Notes: a model not told the origin generated them from the sequence alone. Shown: positions 25,528 through 35,441, counted from the stretch's first letter. The stretch is DNA of 64,000 nt from Streptomyces rhizoryzae (GCF_023155275.1 NZ_JALMUV010000007.1:124001-188000), one strand, 5' to 3'. A program made the numbers and translations.

Positions 25528-28040
25528 TTCTGGTCCCCCTTCGCCGCGGCCCGGTCCGTCCGCTCCGCCCGCTCGTCCTGCCCCCGGCCCGGTACGCCCC
25601 GGCCGCCGCCGCTGCCCCGGCCCTTGCCCTGCTCCCGTTCGCGCTCCTTCTCCACGCTGATCCCGCCGCGCATATGGGCGCTGCGGAGGGTGGCGAGCAT
25701 CCCGGAGACCTCGTCGGGCGAACGGTCCGGGGTCGGGGCGGCCTGCTGCTGCCAGCGCGGCGCCGCCGCCTCGTCCACCGCCGACTGGATGGCGCTGCGC
25801 CTGGCCCGCTTGACCAGGCCGTTGCGGGTGCGGGCCGCCGAGGAGCCGCGCGGGCCGGCCGGGGCCGCCGGCGCGGCCGCCGGTCGCTCCGCGGCGCCGT
25901 CGCGCTCCTGCCGGGGGCGGGGCAGCGGTTCGGAGCGCCCGCCGCCGGACGCGCTCCGGGCCGCCTGCGGCCCCGCGGCCGCCTCGCCGTCCGCCGCCGC
26001 GGCATGCTCCTCGGACACCGCACTCCCCTTCTCCGCCGGCTCGTTCCGCTCGGCCGCGGCGGGCGTGCCCGGTCCCGCGGCCGCGGCCGGCCCGGGGGCC
26101 GGCGTGCTGCCCGGCTCGGCGAGGTGCGCGGCCGGGATGAGCACCCGGGCGACCGTGCCGGCGGCCGGCGCCTCCCCCAGTCGGACCTCGATCCCGCACT
26201 TGCGGGCCAGCGCGCCGACCACGAAGTGCCCGAGGAAGCGGGTGGGTTCGGCCATGAAGCTGGCGGCGCCGGAGAGCCGGACGTTGGCCTCGGCCATCGC
26301 CGCGGCGTCCATGCCGGTGCCGTGGTCGACGATCGCGACCAGATAGCCGGCGCTGGTGCGGCGGCCCTCGACCTCCACATCGGTGTCCGGCGGCGAGAAG
26401 CTCAGCGCGTTCTCGACCAGTTCGGCGAGCAGGTGGGAGATCTCGGAGACCACCGTGCCGCTGAGGAACGCGGCGTCCACCCGCCGCAGCTTGACCCGCC
26501 GGTACTCCTCGACCTCGGAGAGCGCGGCGCGGATCACGTCGGTGACCGACAGCGGGGTGGCCCAGGTCCGCGGGCTGGCCTCGCCGGCGAGCACCAGCAG
26601 GCTCTCGGCGTTGCGGCGCATCCGGGTGGCGAGGTGGTCCAGCTCGAAGAGGTTGGCCAGGGTCGCCGGGTCGGCGTCCTCGTGCTCCAGCTTGTTGATG
26701 AAGCTGATCTGGCGGCGGACCAGGTTCTGGTTGCGGCGGCCGAGGTTGACCAGCGACTCGGTGGCGTTGCGGCGCAGTACGGCCTGCTCGGTGGCCAGGT
26801 CGTAGGCGGCCTGCTGCACCTGGTCGAAGGCGTCGGCCAGCTGCCGGACCTCGCTGCCCGCCCCGCGCGGCACGGTCAGCGGCGCCGGTGCCTCGGGCCT
26901 GCCGGCCTCGCTCTGGACCCGGGCGACGGCGGCCGGCAGCCGCTCCCCGGCGACCTCCCTGGCCTGCCGGGTCAGCGAGCCCAGCGGCCCGGAGACCGAG
27001 CGGGCGGCGCCGACGGCGAGCCCGCCGAGCGCGGCCACCGATCCGGCCGCGAGCGCCGCGAACAGCGCCAGGGTGCGGGCCGCGTCCTGCTCCAGCTCGG
27101 CCGCCCGGTCCTTGATGTCCGTCCCCAGCGCCCTCTGGACGGCGCGCAGCCCGTCGATGGTGGCGGTGGCGGAGTCGTACCAGGCGCCCGGCGGGACCTT
27201 GCCGGCCCCGGGCAGCGTGCCCCGGCCGGCGACGATCTGCTTCTCGTAGCCGAGCAGCTCCTTGGCGGACGGGGTCGCCAGCGCGTCCCGGACCAGCCGC
27301 TGCTGGCGGGCGGTGGCCCACTCGGGGTACTCCTCCAGCGCCGCGAGCCGCCCGGAGCGGGTGGTCATGAAGCGGGTGTAGTCGTCGCCGAGGAACCGCC
27401 CGGCGTGCAGCGAGCCGAGCACGATGGCCCGCTCCTGGCCGGTGAACTCCTTGGCGCCGCCGATGACTTGGAGCGCCTGGTAGTCGGCCCGCAGCTGGGC
27501 GTCACGGACCTCGACGAGGCCGGTCCCGATGCGGTTGAGGGCAACGTTGGTGCCGGTGAAGTAGTCGTAGGTGGGCTCGACCCGGGCGGTGCCGCGGTCC
27601 GCGGCGGCCCGTACGCCCGGCAGCGCGCGGACCCGGAGCAGGCCCTGCCGCACGGCTACGGCGGCGCTGTCCTCGCGGTCCGCCAGCTCCCGCCGGACGG
27701 CGGCCAGGGCGGTGTCGGTGAGCTTGCGCTGGGCCAGCATCCGGCCGCGGAACTCGGTGATCCCGCCGACGTAGCCGGTCGTCAGGCCGCGTTCCTTCTG
27801 GTGCTCGTGGATGAAGCCCTGGAGCGCCTCGGAGAGGTGGGCGTCGGCGGCGGTGGTGGCGGCGTTGCCGTAGTCGCCGGCCTGCCGGGCGGCGGACAGG
27901 CCGAGCAGCGCCAGGAGTATCACCAGGGCGACCGCCAGGATGCGGATGAGCTTGGCGCGGAGGGAGCGCGGCGCCACGACCGTCGCCGTGAACGCCCTGC
28001 GGAGGCGCGGGACGCGGGCCTCCGTGATCGGTGTAGTCAC
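25524..28040 (-). CDS. cvnA: conservon sensor histidine kinase-like protein CvnA
   Basis: This is an 838-residue membrane protein. One membrane helix lies at about 31-50. An extracytoplasmic NIT (nitrate/nitrite-sensing-like) domain of about 270 residues follows (HEHQKERGLTTGYV), then a second helix near 330-350 and a HAMP region. A dimerisation segment (LFELDHLATRMRRN) and an HATPase domain with the N-box LVENALSFSPP and G-box VDHGTGMD come next. The last 200 residues are disordered and Pro/Ala/Arg-rich. No response regulator is encoded nearby, as usual for conservons, where output runs through CvnB-D. Confidence 0.93.
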   Translation of the reverse strand: MTTPITEARVPRLRRAFTATVVAPRSLRAKLIRILAVALVILLALLGLSAARQAGDYGNAATTAADAHLSEALQGFIHEHQKERGLTTGYVGGITEFRGRMLAQRKLTDTALAAVRRELADREDSAAVAVRQGLLRVRALPGVRAAADRGTARVEPTYDYFTGTNVALNRIGTGLVEVRDAQLRADYQALQVIGGAKEFTGQERAIVLGSLHAGRFLGDDYTRFMTTRSGRLAALEEYPEWATARQQRLVRDALATPSAKELLGYEKQIVAGRGTLPGAGKVPPGAWYDSATATIDGLRAVQRALGTDIKDRAAELEQDAARTLALFAALAAGSVAALGGLAVGAARSVSGPLGSLTRQAREVAGERLPAAVARVQSEAGRPEAPAPLTVPRGAGSEVRQLADAFDQVQQAAYDLATEQAVLRRNATESLVNLGRRNQNLVRRQISFINKLEHEDADPATLANLFELDHLATRMRRNAESLLVLAGEASPRTWATPLSVTDVIRAALSEVEEYRRVKLRRVDAAFLSGTVVSEISHLLAELVENALSFSPPDTDVEVEGRRTSAGYLVAIVDHGTGMDAAAMAEANVRLSGAASFMAEPTRFLGHFVVGALARKCGIEVRLGEAPAAGTVARVLIPAAHLAEPGSTPAPGPAAAAGPGTPAAAERNEPAEKGSAVSEEHAAAADGEAAAGPQAARSASGGGRSEPLPRPRQERDGAAERPAAAPAAPAGPRGSSAARTRNGLVKRARRSAIQSAVDEAAAPRWQQQAAPTPDRSPDEVSGMLATLRSAHMRGGISVEKEREREQGKGRGSGGGRGVPGRGQDERAERTDRAAAKGDQK

Positions 28041-28444
28041 GTGCTGGACTTTCAGCTTCAGAGTGGTGAGGTCCGGAAGCAGAGCGGTTTCTGCTTCCGT
28101 GTCAACGACACTCCGCGGGGTCAGTCACCCGATCATCGGGCCATATCCCCGGCACATGCCAAGTGCGTGGACATATGCCCTGGTCTCGGTACCGAACCTA
28201 CCCGCCAGTCGATTCCCGCGGCGGCCGTCAACTTGTCGACATCACCGGATCGGGTACCGAACGTGACGCCCTTCGCACAGTCAGTTGACGGAGGGGGCAC
28301 GGAAGCTGACGGCGCACCACCCTCTATGCACCAGATATGTCACGAACCCCCGTGCGGCGGGTATCCGCTTGGCACTCCCTCGCCCTGATGGACGACGATA
28401 GGGCGAACGGAAGACACAGACACCGCGGGTGGGAGGAGGCGTCA
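28041..28444. other. divergent promoter region between cvnA and sflA-like gene
   Basis: This 404-nt region is AT-richer than its surroundings and has no supported gene. It carries promoters for both flanking genes and two exact GGTACCGAAC copies listed separately. TTGACG near 28283 on the plus strand is a possible -35 for the SepF-like gene, but no good -10 is evident. Confidence 0.4.
28188..28262 (+). repeat. two direct copies of GGTACCGAAC
   Basis: Exact 10-nt copies lie at 28188-28197 and 28253-28262, 65 nt apart (just over six helical turns) in the shared cvnA/sflA promoter region. This spacing suits cooperative protein binding. The regulator is unknown. Confidence 0.4.
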
Positions 28445-28894
28445 ATGGGATCGGTACGCAAGGCGAGCGCCTGGCTTGGCCTCGTCGACGACAACGATGA
28501 CGAGCGCTACTACGACGACGACTACGCCGAGGGACCCGAGTCCGCCGCCCCGGGCGGCAATCCGTGGGTGACCGACCCCCGGGTCCGGGTGGCCGACGAG
28601 GCCGCCCAGCACCAGGGGACCCGGATCGCCACGGTCACCCCGGCCTCCTTCCGGGACGCCCGCGGCATCGGCGAGCTGTTCCGGGACGGCGTCCCGGTGA
28701 TCGTCAACCTCACGGCCATGGAGTCCGCCGACGCCAAGCGGGTGGTGGACTTCGCCGCCGGCCTCACCTTCGGCCTGCGCGGCTCCATCGAGCGCGTCGC
28801 CACCCGGGTCTTCCTGCTGACCCCCGCCGACTACCGGGTCGTCACGGGCGAGACCCGCGGCCACCGCAACGGGGGCTTCTTCAACCAGAGTTGA
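28445..28894 (+). CDS. sflA: SepF-like cell-division protein (SflA type)
   Basis: This is a 149-residue SepF-domain protein. It has a short membrane-targeting-like N-terminus ([14 protein letters not shown]), an Asp/Tyr-rich acidic stretch, and a core of about 80 residues ([49 protein letters not shown]). It is shorter than the main SepF (about 200 residues in Streptomyces). Its position beside an acyl-CoA dehydrogenase matches S. coelicolor SCO1749 (SflA), which affects FtsZ/DivIVA placement. The ATG has GGAGGAGG 6-7 nt upstream, so the longer frame upstream is rejected. Confidence 0.88.
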   Translation: MGSVRKASAWLGLVDDNDDERYYDDDYAEGPESAAPGGNPWVTDPRVRVADEAAQHQGTRIATVTPASFRDARGIGELFRDGVPVIVNLTAMESADAKRVVDFAAGLTFGLRGSIERVATRVFLLTPADYRVVTGETRGHRNGGFFNQS

Positions 28895-28975
28895 GGCCGC
28901 CGGGAGGGGTGCCTCCCGCACCGGGGCCCGGGAGCCGCACCCGGGAGCCGCGGCGGCCGGCGCCGGCGGCGCCGC

Positions 28976-30169
28976 TCACCGGAACGCGTCGAGCCCGGTG
29001 AGCGCCTTGCCCAGCACCAGCTGGTGCATCTCCGCGGTGCCCTCGTAGGTGAGCACCGACTCCAGATTGGTGGCGTGCCGCATCACGGGGTATTCGAGCG
29101 AGATCCCGTTCGCGCCGAGGACGGTGCGCGCGGTGCGGCAGATCTCGATGGCCTCCCGCACGTTGTTGAGCTTGCCGAAGCTGACCTGCTCCGGCCGCAG
29201 CCGCCCGGCGTCGAAGCGCCGCCCGAGGTGGTGGGCGAGCAGGACGCCCTTGTGCAGCTCGACGGCCATGTCGGCGAGCTTGGCCTGGGTGAGCTGGAAG
29301 GCACCGATCGGCCTGCCGAACTGCTCGCGGGTGCGGGCGTAGTCCAGGGCGGTCCCGAAACAGGTGCGGGCGGCGCCCATGGCGCCCCAGACGATGCCGT
29401 AGCGGGCCTGGCCCAGGCACTCCAGCGGGGCGCGCAGCCCCGCGGCCTCCGGCAATACCGCGTCGGCGGGCAGCCGCACCTCGTCCAGGACCAGTTCGCT
29501 GGTGACCGAGGCGCGCAGGGACCACTTGTGCCGGATGTCGGTGGCGGTGAAGCCGGGGGCGTCGGTGGGGACGGCGAAACCGCGGATGCCGTCGTCGGTA
29601 CGGGCCCAGACCACCGCGACCCCGGCCACCGAGCCGTTGGTGATCCACATCTTGCGGCCGGTCAGCACCCAGTCCGTGCCGTCCCGCCGGGCGCGGGTGC
29701 GCATGCCCGCCGGGTCGGAGCCGTGGTCCGGCTCGGTCAGTCCGAAGCAGCCGATGACCTCGCCGGCGGCCATCCGCGGCAGCCAGTGCTGCTTCTGCTC
29801 CTCGGAGCCGAAGCGCCGGATCGCGTACATCGCCAGCGAGCCCTGGACCGAGACCAGGGAGCGGATGCCGGAGTCCGCGGCCTCCAGCTCCAGGCACGCC
29901 AGGCCGTACTGGACGTGCGAGGCGCCGGCGCACCCGTAGCCGGTCAGGGACATGCCGAGCGCGCCGAGGGAGCCCAGTTCGCGGGCGAGTTCCCGCACCT
30001 CGGGCAGTTCGCCCTTCTCGTACCAGCCGGCGATGTGCGGCAGGACGCGGTCGGCGGCCCACCGGCGGACGGTGTCGCGGACCGCGCGGTCCTCGTCGGT
30101 GAGCAGGTCGTCGAGGCCCAGCGGGTCGTCGGGGTCGAACGGCGGAAGCGAGGACGGCGTGGGCGACAT
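28976..30169 (-). CDS. acyl-CoA dehydrogenase, glutaryl-CoA dehydrogenase-like
   Basis: This is a 397-residue FAD flavoenzyme. CFGLTEPDHGSDP and KMWITNG are the FAD and substrate segments. The catalytic Glu is in TYEGTAEMHQLVLGKALTG. An Arg in DSGIRSLVSVQ corresponds to the glutarate-binding Arg of glutaryl-CoA dehydrogenases, so it may dehydrogenate and decarboxylate glutaryl-CoA. GGAGG lies 6 nt before the ATG. It is transcribed toward the SepF-like gene. Confidence 0.9.
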   Translation of the reverse strand: MSPTPSSLPPFDPDDPLGLDDLLTDEDRAVRDTVRRWAADRVLPHIAGWYEKGELPEVRELARELGSLGALGMSLTGYGCAGASHVQYGLACLELEAADSGIRSLVSVQGSLAMYAIRRFGSEEQKQHWLPRMAAGEVIGCFGLTEPDHGSDPAGMRTRARRDGTDWVLTGRKMWITNGSVAGVAVVWARTDDGIRGFAVPTDAPGFTATDIRHKWSLRASVTSELVLDEVRLPADAVLPEAAGLRAPLECLGQARYGIVWGAMGAARTCFGTALDYARTREQFGRPIGAFQLTQAKLADMAVELHKGVLLAHHLGRRFDAGRLRPEQVSFGKLNNVREAIEICRTARTVLGANGISLEYPVMRHATNLESVLTYEGTAEMHQLVLGKALTGLDAFR

Positions 30170-30297
30170 GGCGGGCCTCCGGCGGGTTCAGCGCTCGCGC
30201 GAAAAACTAGCAGTGGTAGTTACGCGGCTCCGACGGTACGGCCCCCGGCGCCGCGCGGGCAAGGGTCCCCCGCCGCGCGCCACCGGGCCGGTGCCGG

Positions 30298-31956
30298 TCA
30301 GCGGCCGGTGCGCGCCGGGGCCGGCGCCCCCTCACGGCCGGCGGGCACGCTCTCCCCCGCCCCCGCTCCGGCGCCCTCCTCGGCCGCCGCCTCGTCCGTC
30401 CGCTCCCCGGACTCCGCGGCCCGGCGCGGCAGCCGCAGCGCGATCGCGGCGCCGACCAGCAGCAGCACCCCGCTGGCCACCAGCGTGACCCGCAGACCGT
30501 GCACGAACGCGTCCCGGGCGGCCAGCCGGAGCGCCTGGCGGGCGTGCTCCCCCAGGCCGGCGGCGACCTTGTACGCCTCGCCGAGCGAGTGCGACGCCGA
30601 GCGGGAGGCCGCCCGGGAGACCCCGTCGACCCGGGCCAGCCCCGGCGCGTACGCCGCGTTCATCACGCTGCCGAGCAGCGCCACCCCGATGCCGGCGCCC
30701 AGCTGGTAGGCGGTCTCGCCGAGCGCCGCGGCGCCGCCGGACTGCGCGGCCGGGGCCTCGCTGAGCATCGACTCGTACGCCCCGAAGAGCGTGGACTGGA
30801 AGCCGAAGCCGAGCAGGACGAAGCCGAGGGAGAGCTGCCAGAAGCGGTCGTGGGTGCCCATCGCGGTCAGCGACAGCACCGCGATCGCGGTCAGGGTGAA
30901 GCCGGCCGAGACCATCACCCGCGGGCCCAGGGCCTGGAGGAGCTTGGAGCCGGTGAGGCCGGCGGCCATCGCGGAGAAGACCAGCGGCAGCATCCGCAGC
31001 CCGGTCTCCAGCGGGCTCAGCCCCAGCACGAGCTGGAGGTACTGCACGGCGATCAGCTGGAGGCCGACCAGCGCGAGCATGGCCAGCACGATGCAGCCGA
31101 CGGAGGTGCCGAACGCCGGCCGGGCGAACAGCCGCATGTCGATCAGCGGATGGGCCCGGCGGTGCTGCCGCCGGACGAAGAGGACCAGCAGCACCACGCC
31201 CACCGCGATCGGCAGCAGGGTGGTCACCCCGGCCACCGGGGCGCCGCTGCCCAGCCGCTTGACCCCGAAGACGATGCCCAGCACGCCGAACGCCGCGATC
31301 ACCGCGCCGGCCAGGTCCCAGGGCCCGTTGCGCTCACCGCGCGACTCCGGCAGCAGCCAGCGCCCTATCAGGAACATCGCCGCCATCATCGGGATGTTGA
31401 TCAGGAAGACCGAGCCCCACCAGAAGTTCTCGACCAGGAAGCCGCCGAGCACCGGGCCGACCGCGGCGCCCACCGCGGCGACCGCGCTCCACACCCCGAT
31501 CGCCACCGCCCGCTCCCGCCGGTCGGGGAAGACCTGGCGCAGGATCGACAGCGTGGCCGGCATGATCATGGCGCCGCCGATGCCGAGCAGCGCCCGGGCG
31601 GCCATCAGGATCTGCGGATTGGGCGCGAGCGCCGCGGCGGCCGAGGCCAGGGCGAAGAGCCCGTAGCCGAGCAGCAGGATCCGGCGGCGGCCGACGCGGT
31701 CGCCCAGCGTGCCGAAGAGGATCAGCAGCGAGGCGGCGATGAGCGGGTAGACGTCGACGATCCACAGCAGCTCCACCGGCCCGGGCCGCAGGTCCTCGGT
31801 GATCGAGGGCACCGCGACGTAGAGGATCGTGGTGTCCAGCGCGACGAAGAGCAGGCTGACGCAGAGCACGATCAGCACGGTCCAGCGGTTCACGCCGCCT
31901 GTGTGCCGGGGAACACCAGCCGTCCGCCCCCTGCCGGACGCGGTCGTCCCTGACAT
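30298..31956 (-). CDS. MFS drug exporter, DHA2 (14-helix) family
   Basis: This is a 552-residue major facilitator with about 14 membrane helices. Motif A GDRVGRRRIL and motif C-like GPVLGGFLVENFWWG place it with EmrB/QacA-type proton-coupled exporters. LDTTILYVAVPSI is the usual helix-1 signature. The C-terminal 40 residues are acidic and disordered. AGGAGG is 6 nt before the ATG. No regulator gene is adjacent. The substrate is unknown. Confidence 0.92.
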   Translation of the reverse strand: MSGTTASGRGRTAGVPRHTGGVNRWTVLIVLCVSLLFVALDTTILYVAVPSITEDLRPGPVELLWIVDVYPLIAASLLILFGTLGDRVGRRRILLLGYGLFALASAAAALAPNPQILMAARALLGIGGAMIMPATLSILRQVFPDRRERAVAIGVWSAVAAVGAAVGPVLGGFLVENFWWGSVFLINIPMMAAMFLIGRWLLPESRGERNGPWDLAGAVIAAFGVLGIVFGVKRLGSGAPVAGVTTLLPIAVGVVLLVLFVRRQHRRAHPLIDMRLFARPAFGTSVGCIVLAMLALVGLQLIAVQYLQLVLGLSPLETGLRMLPLVFSAMAAGLTGSKLLQALGPRVMVSAGFTLTAIAVLSLTAMGTHDRFWQLSLGFVLLGFGFQSTLFGAYESMLSEAPAAQSGGAAALGETAYQLGAGIGVALLGSVMNAAYAPGLARVDGVSRAASRSASHSLGEAYKVAAGLGEHARQALRLAARDAFVHGLRVTLVASGVLLLVGAAIALRLPRRAAESGERTDEAAAEEGAGAGAGESVPAGREGAPAPARTGR

Positions 31957-32183
31957 CCAGTACCTCCTGTCATGCGCTCGCCGACCTGCTCCCGCGGGCC
32001 GCGGACCGCGGCGCGACGGCGCTCCGGCGGAACCGGCGGCACGGGCGAGTGGAGACGTCAGACTACGCGAGACCCCCCGGGACCCGCGTGGCCCACCTCA
32101 CGGTGAGACGCTCATCGCAGCCCCGGACGTTCCACCCGTAGCGGTCGGGCCGGCCGGCCCCGGCCACCTGGATAATCGTCCGG

Positions 32184-33377
32184 ATGAACGACCTCGCCTC
32201 GACCGCGGCGCCCGGCCGGACCCTCTGCCCGCCCGCCGTCCGCGCCGCCCTGCGCCGCGCCGTCCCCGGCCTGGCCGCGTACGCGGCGATCCGGCTGCTG
32301 GGCCTGGCCGTGCTGATGGCCTGGTCGGCGGCGTCCGGCAAGGACTGGCACACCCTGCTCACCGCCCGCTGGGACTCCCTCTGGTACACCCGCGTCGCCG
32401 AGCAGGGCTACGGCTACACCGTCCACCTGGCCAACGGCGCGGTCCACTCCAACCTCGCCTTCTTCCCGCTGCTGCCCTGGCTGGAGCGGGGCCTGTCGGC
32501 CCTCACCCCGCTGACCGCGGCGGACGCCGGGCTGGCGGTGGCCTGGCTGGCGTCCCTGGCCGCGGCCTGGGCGCTGTACGCCACCGGGGAACGGCTGCAC
32601 GGCCCGCGGGCCGGCGTCGCGCTGGCCGCGCTGTGGGCCGCACTGCCGGTCGGGATCGTGCAGTCGATGGCGTACTCGGAGTCGCTGTTCACCGCGCTGG
32701 CCGCCTGGGGCGTCCACGCCGTGCTGACCGGCCGCTGGGTGTGGGCCGGCGCGCTGGCGTCGCTGGCCGGGCTGACCCGGCCGGTGGGCGCCGCGGTGGT
32801 CGCCGCGGTCTGGATCACCGCCGCGGTGACGGTGGCGAACGAGCGGGCCGGCGGGGTCCGGTGGCGCACCCTCCTCGGCGGCCGGCACCGGCGGATGCTG
32901 TTCGGCATCCTGCTCGCGCCGCTCGGCTGGTGCGGGTACGTGGTGTGGGTCGGCGTCCGGCAGGGCTCGCCGACCGGATATCTGGACGTCCAGGGCGGCT
33001 GGGGCAACGGCTTCGACGGCGGGATCGCGTTCGCCCGCTTCGTCGGGCACCAGCTGGCCGGCCCGGCCCTCCCGGCCGGCCTCGGCCTGCTGGCCGGCGT
33101 CGCCCTGGTGATCTGGCTGTACGTGCACGGCGTGCGGAAGGGCCAGCCGCTGCCGCTGGCCGTCTACGGCGGCACGGTGCTGTTCATCGCGCTCACCGCC
33201 AAGGGCTACTTCGGGTCGAAACCGCGGCTGATGATGCCGGCCTTCCCGCTGCTGCTGCCGCTCGCGGCCGGGCTGGCCCGGTGGCGCCCGGCACGGTCGT
33301 GGCCGGTCATCGCGGTGGTGGCGGCCGGCTCGGCGGTCTACGGCGCGTTCTGGCTCAACGGCTCCGGCCCGCCGTGA
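32184..33377 (+). CDS. GT-C mannosyltransferase-like membrane protein (PIG-V-like)
   Basis: This is a 397-residue polytopic protein with about 9-10 helices. The extracytoplasmic motif RWDSLWYTRVAEQGY near residue 62 and HSNLAFFPLLPWLE near 87 match the Asp-containing loop of PIG-V-like GT-C enzymes. These transfer sugars from lipid-linked donors outside the membrane. The acceptor is not known. A PAP2 phosphatase follows on the same strand after 266 nt, which could recycle a polyprenyl-phosphate carrier (inference). Confidence 0.8.
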   Translation: MNDLASTAAPGRTLCPPAVRAALRRAVPGLAAYAAIRLLGLAVLMAWSAASGKDWHTLLTARWDSLWYTRVAEQGYGYTVHLANGAVHSNLAFFPLLPWLERGLSALTPLTAADAGLAVAWLASLAAAWALYATGERLHGPRAGVALAALWAALPVGIVQSMAYSESLFTALAAWGVHAVLTGRWVWAGALASLAGLTRPVGAAVVAAVWITAAVTVANERAGGVRWRTLLGGRHRRMLFGILLAPLGWCGYVVWVGVRQGSPTGYLDVQGGWGNGFDGGIAFARFVGHQLAGPALPAGLGLLAGVALVIWLYVHGVRKGQPLPLAVYGGTVLFIALTAKGYFGSKPRLMMPAFPLLLPLAAGLARWRPARSWPVIAVVAAGSAVYGAFWLNGSGPP

Positions 33378-33642
33378 CCGGAAGATCCCGCTCCGTAATG
33401 CCCGGCCGACGGAAAACGCCCCGCGACACCCGTACGCATCGCGGATAAACTCCTCCACCGAAAAACAGATAAGCGCCTATCGGGCCGACACGCGACCGGC
33501 CGGAACTGAATCGGAAGGCCGGGAAATTCTCTTCGAAATCCCTGGAAGCGAGCCCGCATTGAGACCCATTCCACATCACATCGTCATTACAAAGCGCATG
33601 GTTTGACCAAGTGCATACATCACACGCGGTAACGTCGTTTGA

Positions 33643-34680
33643 GTGCGTACCGATGACAAGCTCGACCAGATGGAGGAGCGCCTCCCGACCGATCGCGTCA
33701 GACCACCGCGCATGACCCGGACCCGGCTGTGGCTGTTCTGGGGCACGCTGGCGGTCTACGCCGCGATCGTCGCCGGGGTGCTCGCCAACACCTCCCTGGT
33801 CACCATCGACTGGCAGCTCATGCTCTTCCGGCCGTACAAGCAGTGGCCGGCGATCCACGCCTTCCTCGACTACTTCGTCGTGCTGGGGCAGCGCGGGCCG
33901 ACCGCGGTGGCGGTGGCGGCCTGGCTGGGCTGGCGCTGCTGGCGGCAGCGCAACCTCCACCCGCTGCTGGTGCTCGGCGCCTCGCTGCTGCTGCTGAACA
34001 TCACCGTCGGCGCCGCCAAGCTCGGCATGGGCCGCCTCGGCCCGCACTACGCGACGACGGTCGGTTCGAACGAGATGTGGCTGGGCGGCGACATATTCCC
34101 CTCCGGCCACACCGCCAACGCCGTGGTCACCTGGGGCGTACTGGCCTATCTGGCGACCACCCCGCTGCGCCGCCGCACCCTGTCGGTGATCGCCGCGCTG
34201 GGCGCGCTGGGCGTCGGGATGACCACCGTCTACCTCGGCACGCACTGGGTCAGCGACGTCCTGCTGGGCTGGGCCGCGGGCCTGCTGGTGCTGCTGGCGA
34301 TGCCGTGGTTCGAGCCCGGTATCACCTGGGTCGAGGACCGGCTGATGGGCATCCTGCTGCGGCTCTGGCTGCGGCTGCGCCCCGATTCGCTGCGCGGCCC
34401 GCTGCCGGCCGGCGCGCTGGCCTCGGACGTCTCCCGGCAGCGGCCCGCCGGGGACGGCGGGGTGCTGGTGCGCGAGGCGGTCGGCGCCGCCACCGGGAGC
34501 CGCACCGCACGCGGCACCGAGAGCCGGCCGCACCACCCGCCGCGCCCGCACACCAGCCGCGCCGAGCGCACGCCGGTCACCCCGGCGGGCAGCCGCCGGC
34601 CGCCGCACGCGGACCGCGTCCCGCGCGGCACCGCGCCGTTCGGCCCGGCCGCCGGCCGCCCCCGCAACGGCACCGGCTGA
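33643..34680 (+). CDS. PAP2-family membrane phosphatase
   Basis: This is a 345-residue protein with five to six helices and the PAP2 motifs: KLGMGRLGP (variant of KX6RP), FPSGHT, and VYLGTHWVSDVLLG (SRX5HX3D-like). Such enzymes dephosphorylate undecaprenyl or phosphatidate lipids outside the membrane. The last 110 residues are disordered and basic/Pro-rich. The GTG at 33643 has no Shine-Dalgarno. A TAACGT hexamer at 33630-33635 would place transcription start at the GTG (leaderless). ATG 33712 is an alternative. Confidence 0.85.
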   Translation: MRTDDKLDQMEERLPTDRVRPPRMTRTRLWLFWGTLAVYAAIVAGVLANTSLVTIDWQLMLFRPYKQWPAIHAFLDYFVVLGQRGPTAVAVAAWLGWRCWRQRNLHPLLVLGASLLLLNITVGAAKLGMGRLGPHYATTVGSNEMWLGGDIFPSGHTANAVVTWGVLAYLATTPLRRRTLSVIAALGALGVGMTTVYLGTHWVSDVLLGWAAGLLVLLAMPWFEPGITWVEDRLMGILLRLWLRLRPDSLRGPLPAGALASDVSRQRPAGDGGVLVREAVGAATGSRTARGTESRPHHPPRPHTSRAERTPVTPAGSRRPPHADRVPRGTAPFGPAAGRPRNGTG

Positions 34681-34723
34681 CCCCGGCCACCGGGACCGGT
34701 ACGCACACCCCGCCCGCGCCACA

Positions 34724-34766
34724 CGAAGGCCCCGGCGCTCCCCTGAAGGGAGCACCGGGGCCTTCG
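34724..34766. terminator. bidirectional hairpin terminator
   Basis: A 19-bp stem with one mismatch (34724-34742 with 34748-34766, 5-nt loop) sits between the converging PAP2 and I78-inhibitor genes. Confidence 0.85.
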
Positions 34767-34804
34767 CCGTGTCCGCCGGGTCGCCGGGCGGCGCGGGCGA
34801 GCCG

Positions 34805-35029
34805 TCAGCCCTGCCAGCCGCGCCGCACCCGCCCGTCCTCGACCTCGAAGTTGATCCGGCCGGGGGCGTACTCCATGGTGATCATGGCGCCGGGGGGCAG
34901 CGAGCGCACCGTGGTCCAGCCGCGGGAGCGGGCCCGCTCCTCGGCGGCCTCCTGGCCGAGGCCCACATACGCCTCGGGGTCGTCCTGGATGCCGGGGGTC
35001 TCACCGGGAAGGTTCGGTTCGGGTGCCAT
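34805..35029 (-). CDS. I78-family peptidase inhibitor
   Basis: This is a 74-residue protein of the I78 inhibitor family: AYVGLGQEAAEERARSRGW, the VRSLPPGAMITMEYAPGRIN segment, and a final RVRRGWQG. The family resembles plant inhibitor I proteins in size and fold expectation. It lacks a signal peptide with this start, so it would be cytoplasmic. The ATG at 35029 begins the conserved part. The longer frame is basic and unconserved-looking. Confidence 0.82.
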   Translation of the reverse strand: MAPEPNLPGETPGIQDDPEAYVGLGQEAAEERARSRGWTTVRSLPPGAMITMEYAPGRINFEVEDGRVRRGWQG

Positions 35030-35415
35030 ACCGGCCACCGTAGGCGCCCGCGGCGGCGCGCGGAAGGCCCGTCCGCACGCCCCGCACCGGCCCGCCGGCC
35101 CGCCCCGGGTCACACTTCTGTCACAGCGAACGCTCCTGCGATTGCCGGAACCGCCCTCACCCTTACGCGCCGTGCGACGCTGCGACCGGGTGGATATCGA
35201 AGCGGCCGGAATTCCCCCTTGATCGGATACCGAACCCTGTGCCGCCGCTGCGGACAACGCCGGGCAACTCGCGGAAATTAATCGCCGGCCGGCCCCGTAA
35301 TCCCCTTACCGGACACCCTTTTCCAGCCGCCGGGAAATTGACCGGCGAGACACATCCCACACACATTTCCCGCACATCGGCCCACCCGGCAGCCGCCCGG
35401 CAGACCGGGCACACC
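35030..35415. other. intergenic region, partly AT-rich
   Basis: The stretch 35160-35390 is noticeably less GC-rich than its neighbours and contains no open frame with a ribosome binding site. I see no repeat or clear promoter. It may be the promoter area of the I78 gene plus non-coding spacer. Confidence 0.35.
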
Positions 35416-35440
35416 GGGGCCGGGGCGCGGCCCCGGCCCC
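35416..35440 (-). terminator. hairpin terminator of the glycosyltransferase operon
   Basis: GGGGCCGGGG (35416-35425) pairs with CCCCGGCCCC (35431-35440) over a 5-nt loop directly after the stop of the 35442 gene. Confidence 0.75.
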
Positions 35441-35441
35441 G

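Noticed and set aside
25674-28388. 904-codon plus-strand open frame
   Set aside because: Antisense to cvnA; GC bias leaves long stop-free frames, and it has no fold-like sequence.
28337-28444. longer start of the SepF-like protein
   Set aside because: The strong GGAGGAGG site and conserved opening place the start at 28445.
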